The translations under genes and the position numbers were made by a program. Below, piece after piece: positions 45,631-57,701 of a stretch of 64,000 nt of DNA (position 1 is the first letter of the stretch; each line of letters opens with the position of its first letter). The notes beneath the pieces were generated by a model. The model searched no databases and was not told where the DNA came from. It saw nothing but the letters and a program-made list of their open reading frames with translations. The stretch spans positions 637,823 through 701,822 of the forward strand of contig BFEA01000310.1 in the NCBI GenBank assembly GCA_003427395.1, in the 5' to 3' direction. The stretch comes from Chara braunii. Taxonomy: Eukaryota > Streptophyta > Charophyceae > Charales > Characeae.

Positions 45631-47608
45631 GGCTATAGGGCCCTTTGTCTGACCGAGCGTTGAAGATCAAACGGTGGAGTCGATGACTTATTAACTTGCA
45701 CACAAATAGTGGCATTGCTATGTAGAATCCTCACCCAACGCCTGAAGGCGGGTCCGAAGCTTATTTTGTCTAAATATTTGTTGAAAAAGTCATAGATGAC
45801 GTGGTCGTAGAATTTTTCGAAGTCAATAAAAATAATGGTCACGTTTGCCCAGTTGCTACGCACCAGTTTGACCGCTTCATTTACCAGCAGGATGCTCTCT
45901 TGCATGTTCCTCCCGGCCATGAACCATGTCTGGGCTGGGTGTATTACGTCTTCCAAGACCGCCGCCATGAGAGATGGTTAATGGGTGCATATATTTTCAG
46001 GTCTCTGTTCCAGGCAGTTCAGCCACTTTAGGTTACTACACCACTTCCAGATTGTGTGTGGATCTATATATGGGGTTGTTTGAAACTGCCTTCAGGCAGT
46101 TCAACCACTTCAGGTTGATACACCACTTTGAGATTGCCTACATTTCCATTGCAAATGGTGGGATGGGGGTACCTGAAACCCCTTTCAGAAGCTTCAACCA
46201 CTTCAGGCGTTTCAGGTCCCCACCTGAAATTCCTGAAATTCCTGAAATTCTTGAAATGACCTGAAGTGGCTGAAGCTTTTGTAAGGGGTTTCAGGTAACC
46301 ACATCCAACCATTTGGATGAGGGTACCTGAAACCCATTTCGGAAGCTTCAGCCACTTCAACAGTTTCAGGTCCCCACCTGGAATTCTTGAAATGACCTGA
46401 AGTGGTTGAAGCTTCTTAAAGAGGTTTCAGGTCCTCACCTGAAATTTCTGAAATACCCTGAAGTGGCTGAAGCTTCTGAAAAGTGTTTCAGGTACCCCCA
46501 TCCAACCATTTGGATGGGGGTACATGAAACCCCTTTCAGAAGCTTCAACCACTTCAGCGGTTTCAGGTCCCCACCTGAAATTCCTGAAATGGCTTGAAGT
46601 GGCTGAAGGTTCTGAAAGGGGCTATAGGGCTTTTTGTCTGACCGATTGTTGAAGATGAAACGGGGGAGTCGATGACTTATTAACTTGCACACAGGTAGTA
46701 GCATTGCTATGTAGAATCCTCACCCAACGCCTGAAGGCGGGTCCGAAGCTTATTTTGTCTAAATACTTGTTTAAAAAGTCTCAGTTGACGTGGTCGTAGA
46801 CTTTTGCGAAGTCAATAAAAATAATGGTCACGTTTGCCCAGTTGCTAAGCGCCAATTTGACCGCTTCATTTACCAGCAGAATGCTCTCTTGCATGTTCCT
46901 CCCGGCCATGAACCATGTCTGGGCTGGGTGTATTACGTCTTCCAAGACCGCCACCATGAGAGATGGTTAACGGGTGCATATATTTTCAGGTCTCCGTTCC
47001 AGGCAGTTCAGCCAGTTTAGGTTACTACACCACTTCCAGATTGTGTGGATCTATACATGGGGTTGTCTGAAACCGCCTTCAGGCAGTTCAACCACTTCAC
47101 GTTGATACACCACTTTCAGATTGCCTACATTTCCATGGCAAATGGTGGGATGGGGGTACTTGAAACCCCTTTCAGAAGCTTCAACCACTTAAGTCGTTTC
47201 AGGTCCCCACCTGAAATTCCTGAAATTCCTGAAATGACATGAAGTGGCTGAAGCTTCTGGAAGGGGTTTCAGGTAACCACATCCAACCATTTGGATGAGG
47301 GTACCTGAAACCCCTTTCAGAAGCTTCAGCTACTTCAACGGTTTCAGTTCCCCACCTGGAATTCCTGAAATGACCTGAAGTGGTTAAAGCTTCTAAAAGG
47401 GGTTTCAGGTCCTCACCTGAAATTTCTGAAATACCCTGAAGTGGCTGAAGCTGCTGAAAGGTGTTTCAAGTACCCCCATCCAACCATTTGGATGGGGGTA
47501 CATGAAACTGCTTTCAGAAGCTTCATCCACTTCAGCGGTTTCACGTCCCCACCTGAAATTCATGAAATGGCACCTGAAGTGGCTGAAGCTTCTGAAAGGG
47601 GTTTCAGA
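45631..47608. repeat. 989-bp tandem duplication within LINE D
   Basis: GGCTATAGGG at 45631 recurs at 46620, and the 75-residue shadow frames at 45801 and 46790 match at the same offset of 989. Each unit holds the RT fragment plus a block of palindromic 36-bp repeats. Confidence 0.92.
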
Positions 47609-48110
47609 TACCCCATCCAACTATTTCGATGGGGGTACCTGAAACCCCATTCAAAAGCTTCAGTCAGTTCAGGGGTTTCAGGTCCCCACTTGAAATTCCT
47701 GAAATAACCTAGGCTACCAGAGTGGCCCGGGGTCACTTGCTCGACCGGGCCAAAAAAAAAAAAAAAAAAATTAAAAAAAAAATTAAAAATAAAATGATTT
47801 TTTAATTTTAGTTTTTGTCCTAAATTTGGTGAAGAATTTCGATGTGACCCTGTGGCAAACGTTGTTCAGTTTATTTTTCTGCATAACATAGTTTTTTTTT
47901 TTCAGTTTTTTCGGATTTTTTTTTTTTTTTTTTTGCTGGGACCTTCCTTGGTCCTTGCATGGGCTGGCCACCCGGGACCCGGGCCGCCCGGCTGGTAGCC
48001 TAGGAAATAACCTGAAGTGACTGAAAAAACAGGCAGAAAAAAAAAAATAAAACCATAGAACTTATCCTGCCAACCACCCGAAACTTCTGAAAGGACCTCA
48101 AGTGTCTTCA
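46080..48110. repeat. array of 36-bp palindromic units in alternating orientation
   Basis: The unit starts CCTGAAGTGG, is centred on GAAGCTTC and ends GGGGTTTCAGG. It occurs many times on both strands (for example at 46171, 46262, 46329 and 46396). Spacers are of two kinds: a CCTGAAATT ladder, and a palindrome built on CCAACCATTTGG with CCCCCATCC/GGATGGGGG arms. Neighbouring units can pair to form stems of about 36 bp. The array splits LINE D between the SKALA and LEDVI blocks. Confidence 0.88.
47709..48003. mobile_element. 295-bp TIR MITE with 8-bp duplication
   Basis: TIRs CTAGGCTACCAG...CTGGTAGCCTAG with GAAATAAC duplicated at 47701-47708 and 48004-48011. The interior is GC-rich at the ends (GGCCCGGG) and A/T-homopolymeric in the middle. 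The 8-bp duplication suggests a hAT-type transposase; the CTAG terminus is shared with the element at 53167-54176. Confidence 0.9.
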
Positions 48111-49194
48111 GACCGAGTCGTTAACCGCGAGTGGCCGCCCTACGATTCGCCAAGGCTTTGGAGAACATTTTGTAGACTAACGTAAGGAGGGCGATAGGTC
48201 TGTAGGTCTGTAGTTCCTTATGTTCATCGTATCCTTTTTTTTTATATAGTAATGATAACACTCCTTTCCCCACTACTTCACCCATTGCCTCATCTTCCCA
48301 TACCTTCTGGTACTACTCCCACAAGTCCGTGCTCAGATCCGTCCACATGGCTTTCCAAAACTGTTTGGGGAAAACGTCAAATCTCTGAGTTTTTCTTTCC
48401 TTCATCTGGAGAAGCGTTGTCCATTTCTCATCCTTCGTCAATGATCTCTCTAGCAGATCTCGCTGGCGCGGGGATAGATGTTTATCCATTGGAAGTAAAA
48501 AATCCTCTTGTTCTCTTGTCCTTACCCCCTCTCGCGGAGTCAGGATTTTGGATGTGTATAATTGCTTAAAGAACCTTATTTGTGCAATGTGCGGTGTCGG
48601 TCACTATAACGTCCTCCCCTCTGTTTAGGTCATAAAGTGTCTCAATTACGGTCCGCCGTGCACGAGCCCTAGCTATAGTAAAGAAATGGGTGTCCATTGT
48701 GGCCTCCTGGGTGAGCTTGGTCATTTTCCCCCGTATCCTAATACCTTGCCATCTGTGCTGGGTGTAGTGCAGAAGATGCTTTTTACCTCTCAAGATGGGT
48801 GTAGTGAGATTTTGTGAGCCTACCCGTTGTTCCACGTCTAGCAACTTCTTATGAATGGTCATTTCCTATTGTTGTAGTAGGGAAACTCTGACCTTGGAAA
48901 TTCCTTGCACTTCCTAGTTAGAAAATTCAGACCATTATTGAACCATGTGGAGTATGAGTCAAAGTGGTATTTTTGTTGGTGCCAAAATTGTGAGTCGTGA
49001 TGAATGATTTGTCGAAACGGTTGATCTCTTAAGAGGGAGGTGTTGAGCTTACAAAAGTCGGGTCCTTGATCCGACCTTTTCCTCATCGTTAGTATTATCC
49101 AAGTTTAGGGAAAAGTTGGAAACTTTATTATTCGCAAAACAGTGGAGGTCGGTAAAACTCACAAATAACCAGGAAGTGTTGGGGCCAATACCCA

Positions 49195-49260
49195 GTTTAG
49201 GCTTATGCTGGAAACCGGGTCCAGCGTTCCATCTCTACTTTGAATATCCATCCTCCCAAA
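49195..49260 (-). promoter_or_regulatory. lone LINE/X-type 3' stem-loop
   Basis: On the minus strand GCTGG-ACCCGGTTT-CCAGC (rc of 49207-49230), a perfect 5-bp stem with a 9-nt loop. It presumably marks the 3' end of a minus-strand retroposon whose body (49260 upward) I cannot define. Confidence 0.6.
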
Positions 49261-49984
49261 ATAATCATGAAGCTCAACGAAGGAAAAATTAAGCTCCTAG
49301 CCATAGAACATTGATTAAGCAGCCCTATAAGAGTGACACAGAATCCAACCTATTACACATGATTTCACGAAGAAACTCTAAATAAGAGCTTCACGGAGTC
49401 CCGTGTGCCTCAGCTCAACGTTTGCAAAAGATGCCACAAATAAAAAGGATGAATTTAGAATTGTGTAGTAACTGTTATAGCTACCAGAGCATCCGTCGCC
49501 TGTGTTTCTCAACACTAAATTCAAATAAGAATCACCATACTACCTCTTCATCCAGAATGCAATCCCATTGTTCAAACCAGAGCCTCATAATGAAGTATCT
49601 CTTGGGTATGAACCAAAGCTTTAGGGTCTATGATGACGAGTTAACACTCAATCCAAATCCTGGGCAACAAGCCAATGAACCAATTACCGAGTCGTTAACA
49701 ATAAGAGTTCAACAAAGTTCAAGTTAACGTGTGAAAATGCGACCGCAGACTATGCATATGAAGACTGCACAAGCATGTTTTTGAGTTTGAAACGCTATAG
49801 GCGATACAACTGTCCTACATCATTTCCGTGATCAACAATGATCAAAATCAAAAGATGGTTTGCCTCATATTGAATCCAACCAATGAGATCCGCTAGTAGG
49901 TACATGATCACAAGGGGCGAGTGTGACCCAAACACACTTCAGATACCATGATAATTGCAACTCCTACAATATTGAATACGAAAC

Positions 49985-50440
49985 GACTGGGGCGAAGTGA
50001 TCCAACCACAGTGGAGAACAGAGCAACGAAAGATAGATCTTACTTATGAAATCACTTGAGGTAATTCACAAGAATGAGCGAATCTACCCTAGAATTGTGC
50101 TTAGGTGCATTGTAACTCCAACAATATTGAAAATGAGACACAACCACGACAAAACCATCCAACCATGTTGGAGAATAAACCACAGTGGGCCGGGTGGAGA
50201 GCGAAGCAATGAACCACATGTCTCACTTATGAAAACGAACCAACCGCGGTGGAGAGGGAAGTCATGACGACGACTTTCAAATGACAGATCTCACTTATTA
50301 AAACGATCCAACCACAGTGCAGCGGGGAGCAATGAACAACAAACCCCCATGAAATCGCTAGACCTAATGAAATCACGTGAAGAGAATTCACAAGACTTGA
50401 TGAATCTACCCTACAAAAGTGGCTAGGTGCATAATAAGTT
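49985..50440 (+). repeat. degenerate tandem repeats (CAACCACAGTGGAG type)
   Basis: CCAACCACAGTGGAG, GAGCAATGAA and TCTCACTTATGAAA recur three to four times. A longer part (ATGAAATCAC, GAATCTACCCTA, GGCTAGGTGCAT or GCTTAGGTGCAT) recurs about 300 bp apart. Confidence 0.75.
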
Positions 50441-50923
50441 CTTTAGACAATGATCAAGGCATATTAAGATAAACAAGGAATGATGAACAAAGCAAAGAGA
50501 GCGAAGCACACATCCTCAGGTCGAAGGATGTTGTTCTTAATACAGAAGTCGAAGTCCGAATTGATAGGTCACAAGCTTGATACCAAGACCGACGTATGAA
50601 AGTCATGAACAGATTGGATACATCGCCACACAGTTCGTGACTGCCACAGTCTTTAAGCATGAGGCTTGCCATAATCTTGAAGTACGAGGTTATCTTTCAA
50701 ACCCATCGTACACTTGGCCGTATATTAAGAAATGTTTACTTGTATGTGATGTTGGGCAGGGCTGCTAGCATAGCCTCACGCTCCACCATTTTCCAGATGG
50801 GATGTGCTACGACCGTCCCAAGGCACAACCATGGTCACCAACAGTGCCCTCATCACCAAGACGCCCCTAAAGGGGCGCATGCTGACGGAAGCAACTAGCA
50901 CCTTGCAGGCATACTTCCAACAA

Positions 50924-51315
50924 CATCGCTCCCACCACTACCCGTAGCTCTCCCACAGCTTCAAGAGTACCGATGTCCGTGTAGCAAAAGTTGTCATGCA
51001 CTAGTCCCCGGGTCGACATTGCGCAATAGGCAATTGGTGATAGCAAGGCTATCAGAGCACCAAAATTTCCCTATCCCTTAATATCTCACAGGGGAAAATG
51101 CAGTAAGATTATACTGCGCGGAAGATCGGGGACGCCTTGAAGTTGACGAGTACGACGACGTCCATCCTAACAACCTTACGTCGTACAGGGCTAGAACGAA
51201 ATAGCGCAGTCAAAAGACATCGCTTTCCTGCTTAGCGTACACACGATCCCACGCGAAACTCGGTTCCCTTTCCAACGACATCGCTCCCACCACTGCCCGT
51301 AGCTCTCCCACTACT
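50924..51315 (+). repeat. 33-bp direct repeats about 350 bp apart
   Basis: ACATCGCTCCCACCACT then CCCGTAGCTCTCCCAC occurs at about 50926-50960 and 51279-51313 with one base difference. The DNA between has no gene; the repeats could flank an old insertion or be part of a dispersed repeat. Confidence 0.75.
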
Positions 51316-52089
51316 TCCTCTTATATTTTTTAAACTAATCTACATTCTTCTTTTATCATTCCATGTTAGTAGAAAACCCTAATCATCGATTGGGTATTTT
51401 GTTGTGCCACTTTTTGGTGTTTTTTGAAAATGGGTATTGATGATTTGGTAGAGTTTCTTTTGGAAGACACTGACAGTGGTTTTTCTAGAGGGGAGGGACT
51501 CCACCCGAGGAAGTGGGATTGGAGACCTTGCGACCCTGGAATTTGCAGCTTGGGAGTACTCGCAAGAAGATGAGATAAGGGGAGAACGAATGACGGAGAG
51601 ATAGAGACGCGGGCGAAGTCAGTGCGCTAAAATTGCGCTACTCCTTCCGCCGCCGGCAATTAAGGCCACCGGTTATCTGCTGCTTATAAGACCTGCCATA
51701 GCTATCCCTCAAGCACATTAGCTTAAGAGAAAGCAACTTAGGTAATAAACTGGTGACATAAGGTTTTTGAAGGCATTGTACAAGGAGCGAGTAGGAGACA
51801 AACGAGGGCACAGTCTATTGAACGAACACGGTTGAGTGAGGACAGGAAGGGGATATCACACAATGGACACAGTGTTGTCGCCACGAAAAATGTTATCTCA
51901 CCTTTTAGGCCCGTCTCTGCTGTTTTCGAGGTTGTCGATGCACGAAAGGTAAGGACGGATGCAACACTCTTCATCGTTGTAGGCAAGTATTTTGATGACG
52001 GGACTTGGTAAAGGATTATCCCCATCTTCGAGTTATGAGGTGATTAGAGTTAGTTTTGAATTTATTCTTAGGTTAACTATTTTTGTGCG
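51316..52089. other. probable 5' region of LINE C, no gene recognised
   Basis: The open frame at 51738-52025 (minus) has no known motif. By position this could be the LINE C 5' UTR, but I cannot align it with that of LINE A. Confidence 0.4.
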
Positions 52090-53166
52090 TTGTTTAATGG
52101 CGGCATCATCCTCCCCCTTCCGGGCTTTATGTCCCCGAAGGAAAAAGTGAGGATACAAGATGTTATAGGTGATTGTTACACCAAAGGTATTTTTTCATAA
52201 GAGTATTCTCTAGAATTGGTAGACTTGAGACCAGACTTTGTCAGGGTAATCCTCAATGAAGAATTGTACGAGATCCAGGTAGAGTGGTTGAGGGAGCATC
52301 AAGTGACGATTCACTTTGGGAACGACACAACCTCCTTACTTGTCTTAGTAAAAAACAGAGTGGTGAAAAATTATGAAGAAGGTTAGGCCAAATTAGGGGT
52401 GGTCAACGTTCCACCAAAGAGGGGTACTCTTATAAACGAACGGAAGAATGTGGTCACGTTTGTGGCAAGTGAAAAATAAAAAAAAATTAAAGAAGTAGCA
52501 CAATGGATACTTTAGAAAGGGGGGGATGAGAACACGATGGACGAAAAAAAGTATGGATTAACGTTCAAGCCTTGGATGTGTGACCAATAATTATATGAAT
52601 GAAACGAGTCCCTTAAATATAATTTTTTTATGGATCCAGGCGCTCCAGGTCTCAATTTCATTCCTCCCCCATTTGAGAGAGGGGCAGTTTAAAAGGTCTT
52701 TGGTAAGATTTTACGTGCTTGTCCCGCATTTGTGGACCTAATATTGTCGGACCTCTGGAACATAAGGTTTTCCCTCGTCCCATCAGCTCTCAATAGATAG
52801 AAAAGGAACCTATGCATTGATATGAGGAAACACGACTATGCAGAGATTGAGATAGACAGTGCAGATTCATAGTGGTGCACTGCATTCAGACAATACTTTT
52901 ACAAGAAGAGATGCACGATGCCCTGTAAGTAGGAAGATATCGGCAGCACTAACTCGTTAGTCGAGTTAAAGGAATGCATTACTGAAAAACAAACAGAAAG
53001 TGTTAAAGAACGGAGAGGAAGACGAGGGGGAAAAAGAGGGAAGGGAAAAGGAAAAGAGGAAGGGGCAACTCGAAAGGGCCTCGAAAAGGATGGTAGATCC
53101 TCAAGGAGGGCAAGATAGAAATACGAGGGGAAATCCAGACAAAACATGAGGCAACAAACTCATAAG

Positions 53167-54176
53167 CTAGCTTTCCCGGGGCGCGCCCGACCGGGTGCTA
53201 CGGGCGCCACGCCCGGGTAGAGACCTCGACCGGGGTACCCCGGGCATGAAAAAAACCACTGATTTTTTTTTATTTTTTATTTTGGCCTGCATGGCCTTGC
53301 TGCGCTTTCCAAGTACAGCCCAAATCCGGCCTCGTTTCTTTTTTTCAGGCATGTTGGTTTCTGTGTGTGTGTGGGGGGGGGAGGGGTTATAGCTGAGGGA
53401 GGAGGGAAGAAGAGGTTATGGCGGAGGAGGAGGGAAGAGGAGGTTATGGAGGGAGAGGGAGAAGGGAGGGTGGAGGTTGTGGCAGTAGAGGGACGAGGGA
53501 GGATGGAGGCTATGGCGGTGGAGAGGGAGGGAGTCTATGACCGAGGGAGTCAATGGAGAGGGAAGAGGAGGAGGGAGGTTGTGACGGAGGAGGGAGGTTG
53601 TGACGGAGGAGGGATGGGCACATTTATGTATCTGGATGGAGGAGGGAGACCATGTGGCGGGAGGAGGGGGGGAGGGAGGGAGGCTCTGGCGGCGGAGGAG
53701 GAGGGAGAGAGACTGATGGAGTAGGAGAAGGCAGGAGGGAGACTATGGCAGAGGAAAGGAGCCTGATGTGGAGGACGAGAGAGGGAGCTATGGCGGAGGA
53801 AGGAGAGACACAAGTGGTTAACGGGGCTTCCTCCTGATGGAGGAGCAACAAGAAGAAGAACAAGACAAAGTAGAAGAAGAAACGAAAAGAAGAAAAAGAA
53901 TTGAAGAGACTCAGAATAAGAGGATCGACGCAGATCGATGGCCAAGGCACAAAAAAAAAAAAGGGCCTACCAGGCCCTGAAAAATTGTGGCCGCCGCCTA
54001 ATTTTTTTTCCCCCTTTGGGCCGTAGGCCTGCGGTGCCAAATTTTTTTTTTTGAGGGTTTTGGGGGGCGGCGCTGAGGGTGTCCGGGTGCCTGCCCAGGG
54101 GGGTCGCCCGGTCGGGCGCCTTGAGCGCCCTTCTGGGCGACCAGAGGGGGCCCGGGTGCCCGGGCTGGAAAGCTAG
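53167..54176. mobile_element. 1010-bp TIR element with 8-bp duplication
   Basis: TIRs CTAGCTTTCC...GGAAAGCTAG with CTCATAAG duplicated exactly at 53159-53166 and 54177-54184. The sub-ends are very GC-rich. The interior holds a purine-rich minisatellite (53390-53830, GGAGGTTATGGCGGAGGAGG-like units) and homopolymer tracts. No transposase is present. The 8-bp duplication fits hAT; the CTAG end is shared with the 295-bp MITE at 47709. Confidence 0.92.
53390..53830 (+). repeat. polypurine minisatellite
   Basis: Degenerate units of about 25-35 bp with GGAGG, TATGGCGGAGG and GAGGGAG. The G+A strand asymmetry could support triplex formation. The Arg/Glu/Gly-rich frames here are not genes. Confidence 0.85.
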
Positions 54177-56702
54177 CTCATAAGTGAAAATTGAAAGGGA
54201 AGAGCAGTGAAGGGAAGGAGAAAGGAGGGCCAATTATGAATATCGTGACGGAGATGAAAAATTGAAAAGCGAGGGTTTTGTACTAGATGAGGAGGAAAAG
54301 GGAAAGCGGTCTAAAAAGAGAAGCAAAAGGGAGGAAAAAATGACCGAGGAGGAGGATGGTCAAGAAAAGAAGGAAGGCATAAAATGGAAGGGATAGAGAC
54401 GAGAGAAGATCTTAACATGGAGGCCCTTAAAGAAAAGTTAGCAGCGGCTGATTTAGACTTTCTTGTAAAGGAAACATAGAAATAGTGTACCCCACCTAAG
54501 GACGTAAACACAAAAGGAGAAGAAGCACAAGAACCCCTTCCCTCTGCCCCGGATAATCAAGCGCTTCAACCAGCTCCCAACTTCAATGCCAAGGATGGTG
54601 AGAAGAAAACGAGTTTAGATGGGGAAAAAAAACTCGTAAGACCAATGGGAAAAGGGCTTTGGTCAGAGATGAACTGAGGGAAAAGAAGCACGTTGTTTTC
54701 CCCGCAACCAAGAAAGGAAGGTTGAATGATAGTGTGGTGGTGCTGCGAAAGCACTACCGACAACCATTAACAACAGACACCCTGTTGTCTGCTCAGGCCC
54801 AAGGGACAAAGAAGCGGTCTACAAAGGGTAAAACAAAGAAAGCAGACAAAGTGGACATGAGTTTCGCCCCTCCTATAAGATCCGTGGTCAGAAAAGACAG
54901 GGCTAATAGGAAGCCAGTTGAACTTCTAATTCCAATAATCGGCAGAACTACCTGGGAGGGAGTAAGTGTCCTTACTTTCAAGACCTCGGACAACTCACTG
55001 GAACTTGCCCCACTTTCGGTACAAGGCCAACCCTTAGACCTTCAGACGGTGTTTCGCACTCAATCTAAGATCTTGAAGGATCTTGAACTAGTAAAGACCT
55101 TACCGCTCCCCAAAGTTGGGAGATATGCAGTGGAAAAAGAAAATATGGAGAAGGTAATTCTCCATTTGGTCTTTTTAAAATTAATTTGATTAGAGGGACG
55201 AAGGGAACAGAGGGAACATTTGAAAGCTAATTGGTTTCCTCTCGCATCCATGTTGGACCGGATACACCCTCACTCTCTAAGATACGTATGTGGCAAAAAC
55301 TCTCCGCAAAATATGTCGCAGGGGGGCTAGGACAGAATGAAGTTAAGGAAACCTGTGAAACCAAAATGTTTCGAATGCAGTCTTGTCCGACCATGAACAC
55401 TATTGAGTCTCCTCCAGTAGATCTGCTAGAAAAGAAAATTTCAGACCCTTGGTTGAATCGCTTATTTGATGAGTCCTACATTCAACCTCAAGGCGGCAGC
55501 GACCATCCTTAGGCTAATGGTCATGCCTAATAAGTTTCATTTCTCTAATTGTAATATAAGAGGTTTCGGTGAAAGAGAAAAGAAATAAATTGGCAGTCTG
55601 GATACATTCTTAATACACAGATTATATGTCTACAAGAGACTAAATTAGATGATGAGAAAATCCGGGAGTACTCCAATTGGTGGAAGGGTCCCCAACTCTA
55701 GGCTCCTGCAGAGGGCTCAAAAGGGGGAGTAGCTATATTAATCGAAAATGATCTGTAGGTGGATATAATAGATTCCTTTATAGAACTGGACAGAAGGGTG
55801 GTGTGAGTAAAGCTGGTGGTGGAAGAGGAAGACTGGCCAATAATTATGTTTGTTTACGCCCCAATGTTGTAAAAAAAAAACAATTTATTAACTTTTCACA
55901 GCCTTACCCTTATGGGTACCGGATGTGGAAAATCTGGTCATTCCCGGTGAGTGAAACACAATTATAAATCCGGGTCTAGATTCCCCATTTTGGGCCATAC
56001 ACATTAGCGATCAGGCAGGACTCACTATTATTATAAGCGTTGGTCGAAACCCAAAATCTCACAGATGTGTTCAGGGAGTTGAATCCAGATCCAAACGCTT
56101 ATACATGGTGCGGTCCCCTACCCTCAACCTCAGCTCCAATTCCAAGAAAAATACTAGACTTCTTCTTCGCACATGGGGTGTTATGGGATGGGTGTATGTG
56201 GTGTGATCTATCAATGGAGGTTGGAATCTCAGACCATTACCGAGTCTGCATGGATGTGATAACAAAGGTAAAAATTGAAAGCGTCTGTCCCCCGTTCAAG
56301 TTGAATACAAATGTTCTTAAGACTAAAGGTATCCCATAACGGGTGCAGGATCGGATGAATATGTGGGCATGAGCTAAAAATCTGTTTACTAATGAACTTG
56401 CTTCGGTGGAAGTTGGGTTCGGGATTATCATTGTAGCCCTGACCACATTTTAACGGATGAGGGCGGCCAACAAAACATGAAAATAACAGACGCTACGTAG
56501 AAAGATCTCAGAAGCTAAACATAAAATGGGAACGGACCCCTTTTGCTGACTGTTATTGGTCCGAATAAAGGAAAATGCTCCTAGTACAACTTGAAGAGCC
56601 GAAGTTAAGAAAACAACAATATTGGGTGCAGTGGCTGAAACTCAAAGGCTTGGTGTGATACGACATGATGATGAAAAAAAAGTCTTTAATCCTCAAATAG
56701 GC

Positions 56703-56999
56703 AAAACCTCTCATTAGAGAATTGGCCCACCCCTTCTTATTAAACCAATCGTACCTCGCTCAACTATCAAGTCCGACGCTCGGACTACCGGTAGCTCGAT
56801 CAGTCCTGAGCCTGAGACTTTATTGCCGAGCCTCGGACAATCAGTAGTACATCACAAAAAAATAAAAATAAATGAAAAAACAAAAAAAACATACAACATT
56901 CAGCAAGAAAAACAAACAAACAAAAGGAAATCAAACATGGCAAACGAGAATGAATCTTCCTCGATAAAGAGGAAGATGCATTCTCATGAGAGGTTCACT

Positions 57000-57034
<35 letters not shown>

Positions 57035-57118
57035 CTCTCTCTCTCTCTCTCTTTACGTTCAAATGCGAATGAATCTTCCACGGTAACAAAAAAGATTCAT
57101 TCACATTTGAACATTGAG

Positions 57119-57204
<86 letters not shown>

Positions 57205-57205
57205 N

Positions 57206-57259
<54 letters not shown>

Positions 57260-57701
57260 CCTCTCTCTCTCTTTCTTTCTCTCTGTAAGTCAACGTTCAA
57301 ATGCGAATAAATCTTCTGAGATAACGTGGACGATTCATTCGCATTTAAACGTTGACACAGATTGAGAGAGAGAGGGCGTCTCGGCATCAGAAACTCCATG
57401 ACGCTCTCTCTCTCTCTCTCTTTCTATTTATGTGCCTCTCTCTCTCTTTCTTTCTCTCTCTCTGTTTCTCTCCTGTTCTTCCCTCCGTTCCCCCTGCCTC
57501 GCCCTTTCTTTTCTCGTTTGGTACTTCTCATTTTTTTTAATTTTATTTATCTATTTATTTATTTATTTTGCCCGTTTTTTGGAAAATACCAATCGTTCTC
57601 CGGTGGGTACCCCTCCCGACGCGGTGCGTTAATGGCCACGTTGTTTTTTTCAAGCCGGGAAAAACCTCTCATTAGAGAATTGGTCCTCCCCTTCTTATTA
57701 A
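56703..57701. other. 917-bp insert flanked by 41-bp direct repeats
   Basis: The LINE C segment AAAACCTCTCATTAGAGAAT..CTTCTTATTAA is present at 56703-56743 and 57661-57701 with two base differences. The insert (56744-57660) holds three hairpins, (CT)n tracts, A-rich DNA and a GC-rich right end. No TIRs or tail are obvious. A 41-bp duplication is too long for usual transposases and at the upper end for LINE integration; staggered break repair is an alternative. Confidence 0.85.
56946..57354. repeat. three related foldbacks separated by (GA)n/(CT)n
   Basis: Stems: 56946-56985 (GAGAATGAATCTTCC and complement, one mismatch), 57055-57113 (ACGTTCAAATGCGAATGAAT and a near complement) and 57291-57354 (CAACGTTCAAATGCGAAT and a near complement). 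All contain GAATGAATCTTCC or GAATAAATCTTCT. (GA)n, (CT)n and a long (CT)n with an N at 57205 lie between them. Confidence 0.88.

Larger units (their letters stand above)
43950..49100 (-). pseudogene. LINE D ORF2 remnant, a second LINE family
   Basis: Minus strand. The linker before the RT lies at 49086-48566. RT blocks: GVLSLLYKKKGYDEHKELQ, TYRPIALLTLVYKMFSKALA (48280-48130); then, beyond a repeat array, LEDVIHPAQTWFMAGRNMQE, IIFIDFEKFYDHVIYDFF (45968-45640); a one-base frameshift near 45640 at the RQG box; and PIAPFFFLVIMKAL, CSLFVDDLTIMVEA (45640-45500), whose FVDD box differs from the IADD of LINE A. Thumb-like sequence follows (45228-45031) and degraded C-terminal parts to about 43950. 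No endonuclease is seen, so it is 5' truncated. It is broken by a palindromic array and a 989-bp tandem duplication (second RT copy 46620-47020). Confidence 0.85.
52110..55533 (+). pseudogene. LINE C ORF1, decayed, split by a TIR element
   Basis: VTIHFGNDTTSLLVLVKNRV, VVNVPPKRGTLINERKNVVT and YGLTFKPWM (52290-52590) match LINE A ORF1 residue by residue around several stops. The knuckle region is degenerate (WCTAFRQYFYKKRC near 52870; one Cys and the His are lost). The Lys/Glu linker is cut by the element at 53167-54176. The C-terminal part (54659-55189 and 55231-55512) keeps LLIPIIGRTTWEGVSVLTFK and ends in tandem stops at 55528-55533, 14-17 nt inside ORF2, in the same +1 relation as A and B. 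Confidence 0.8.
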
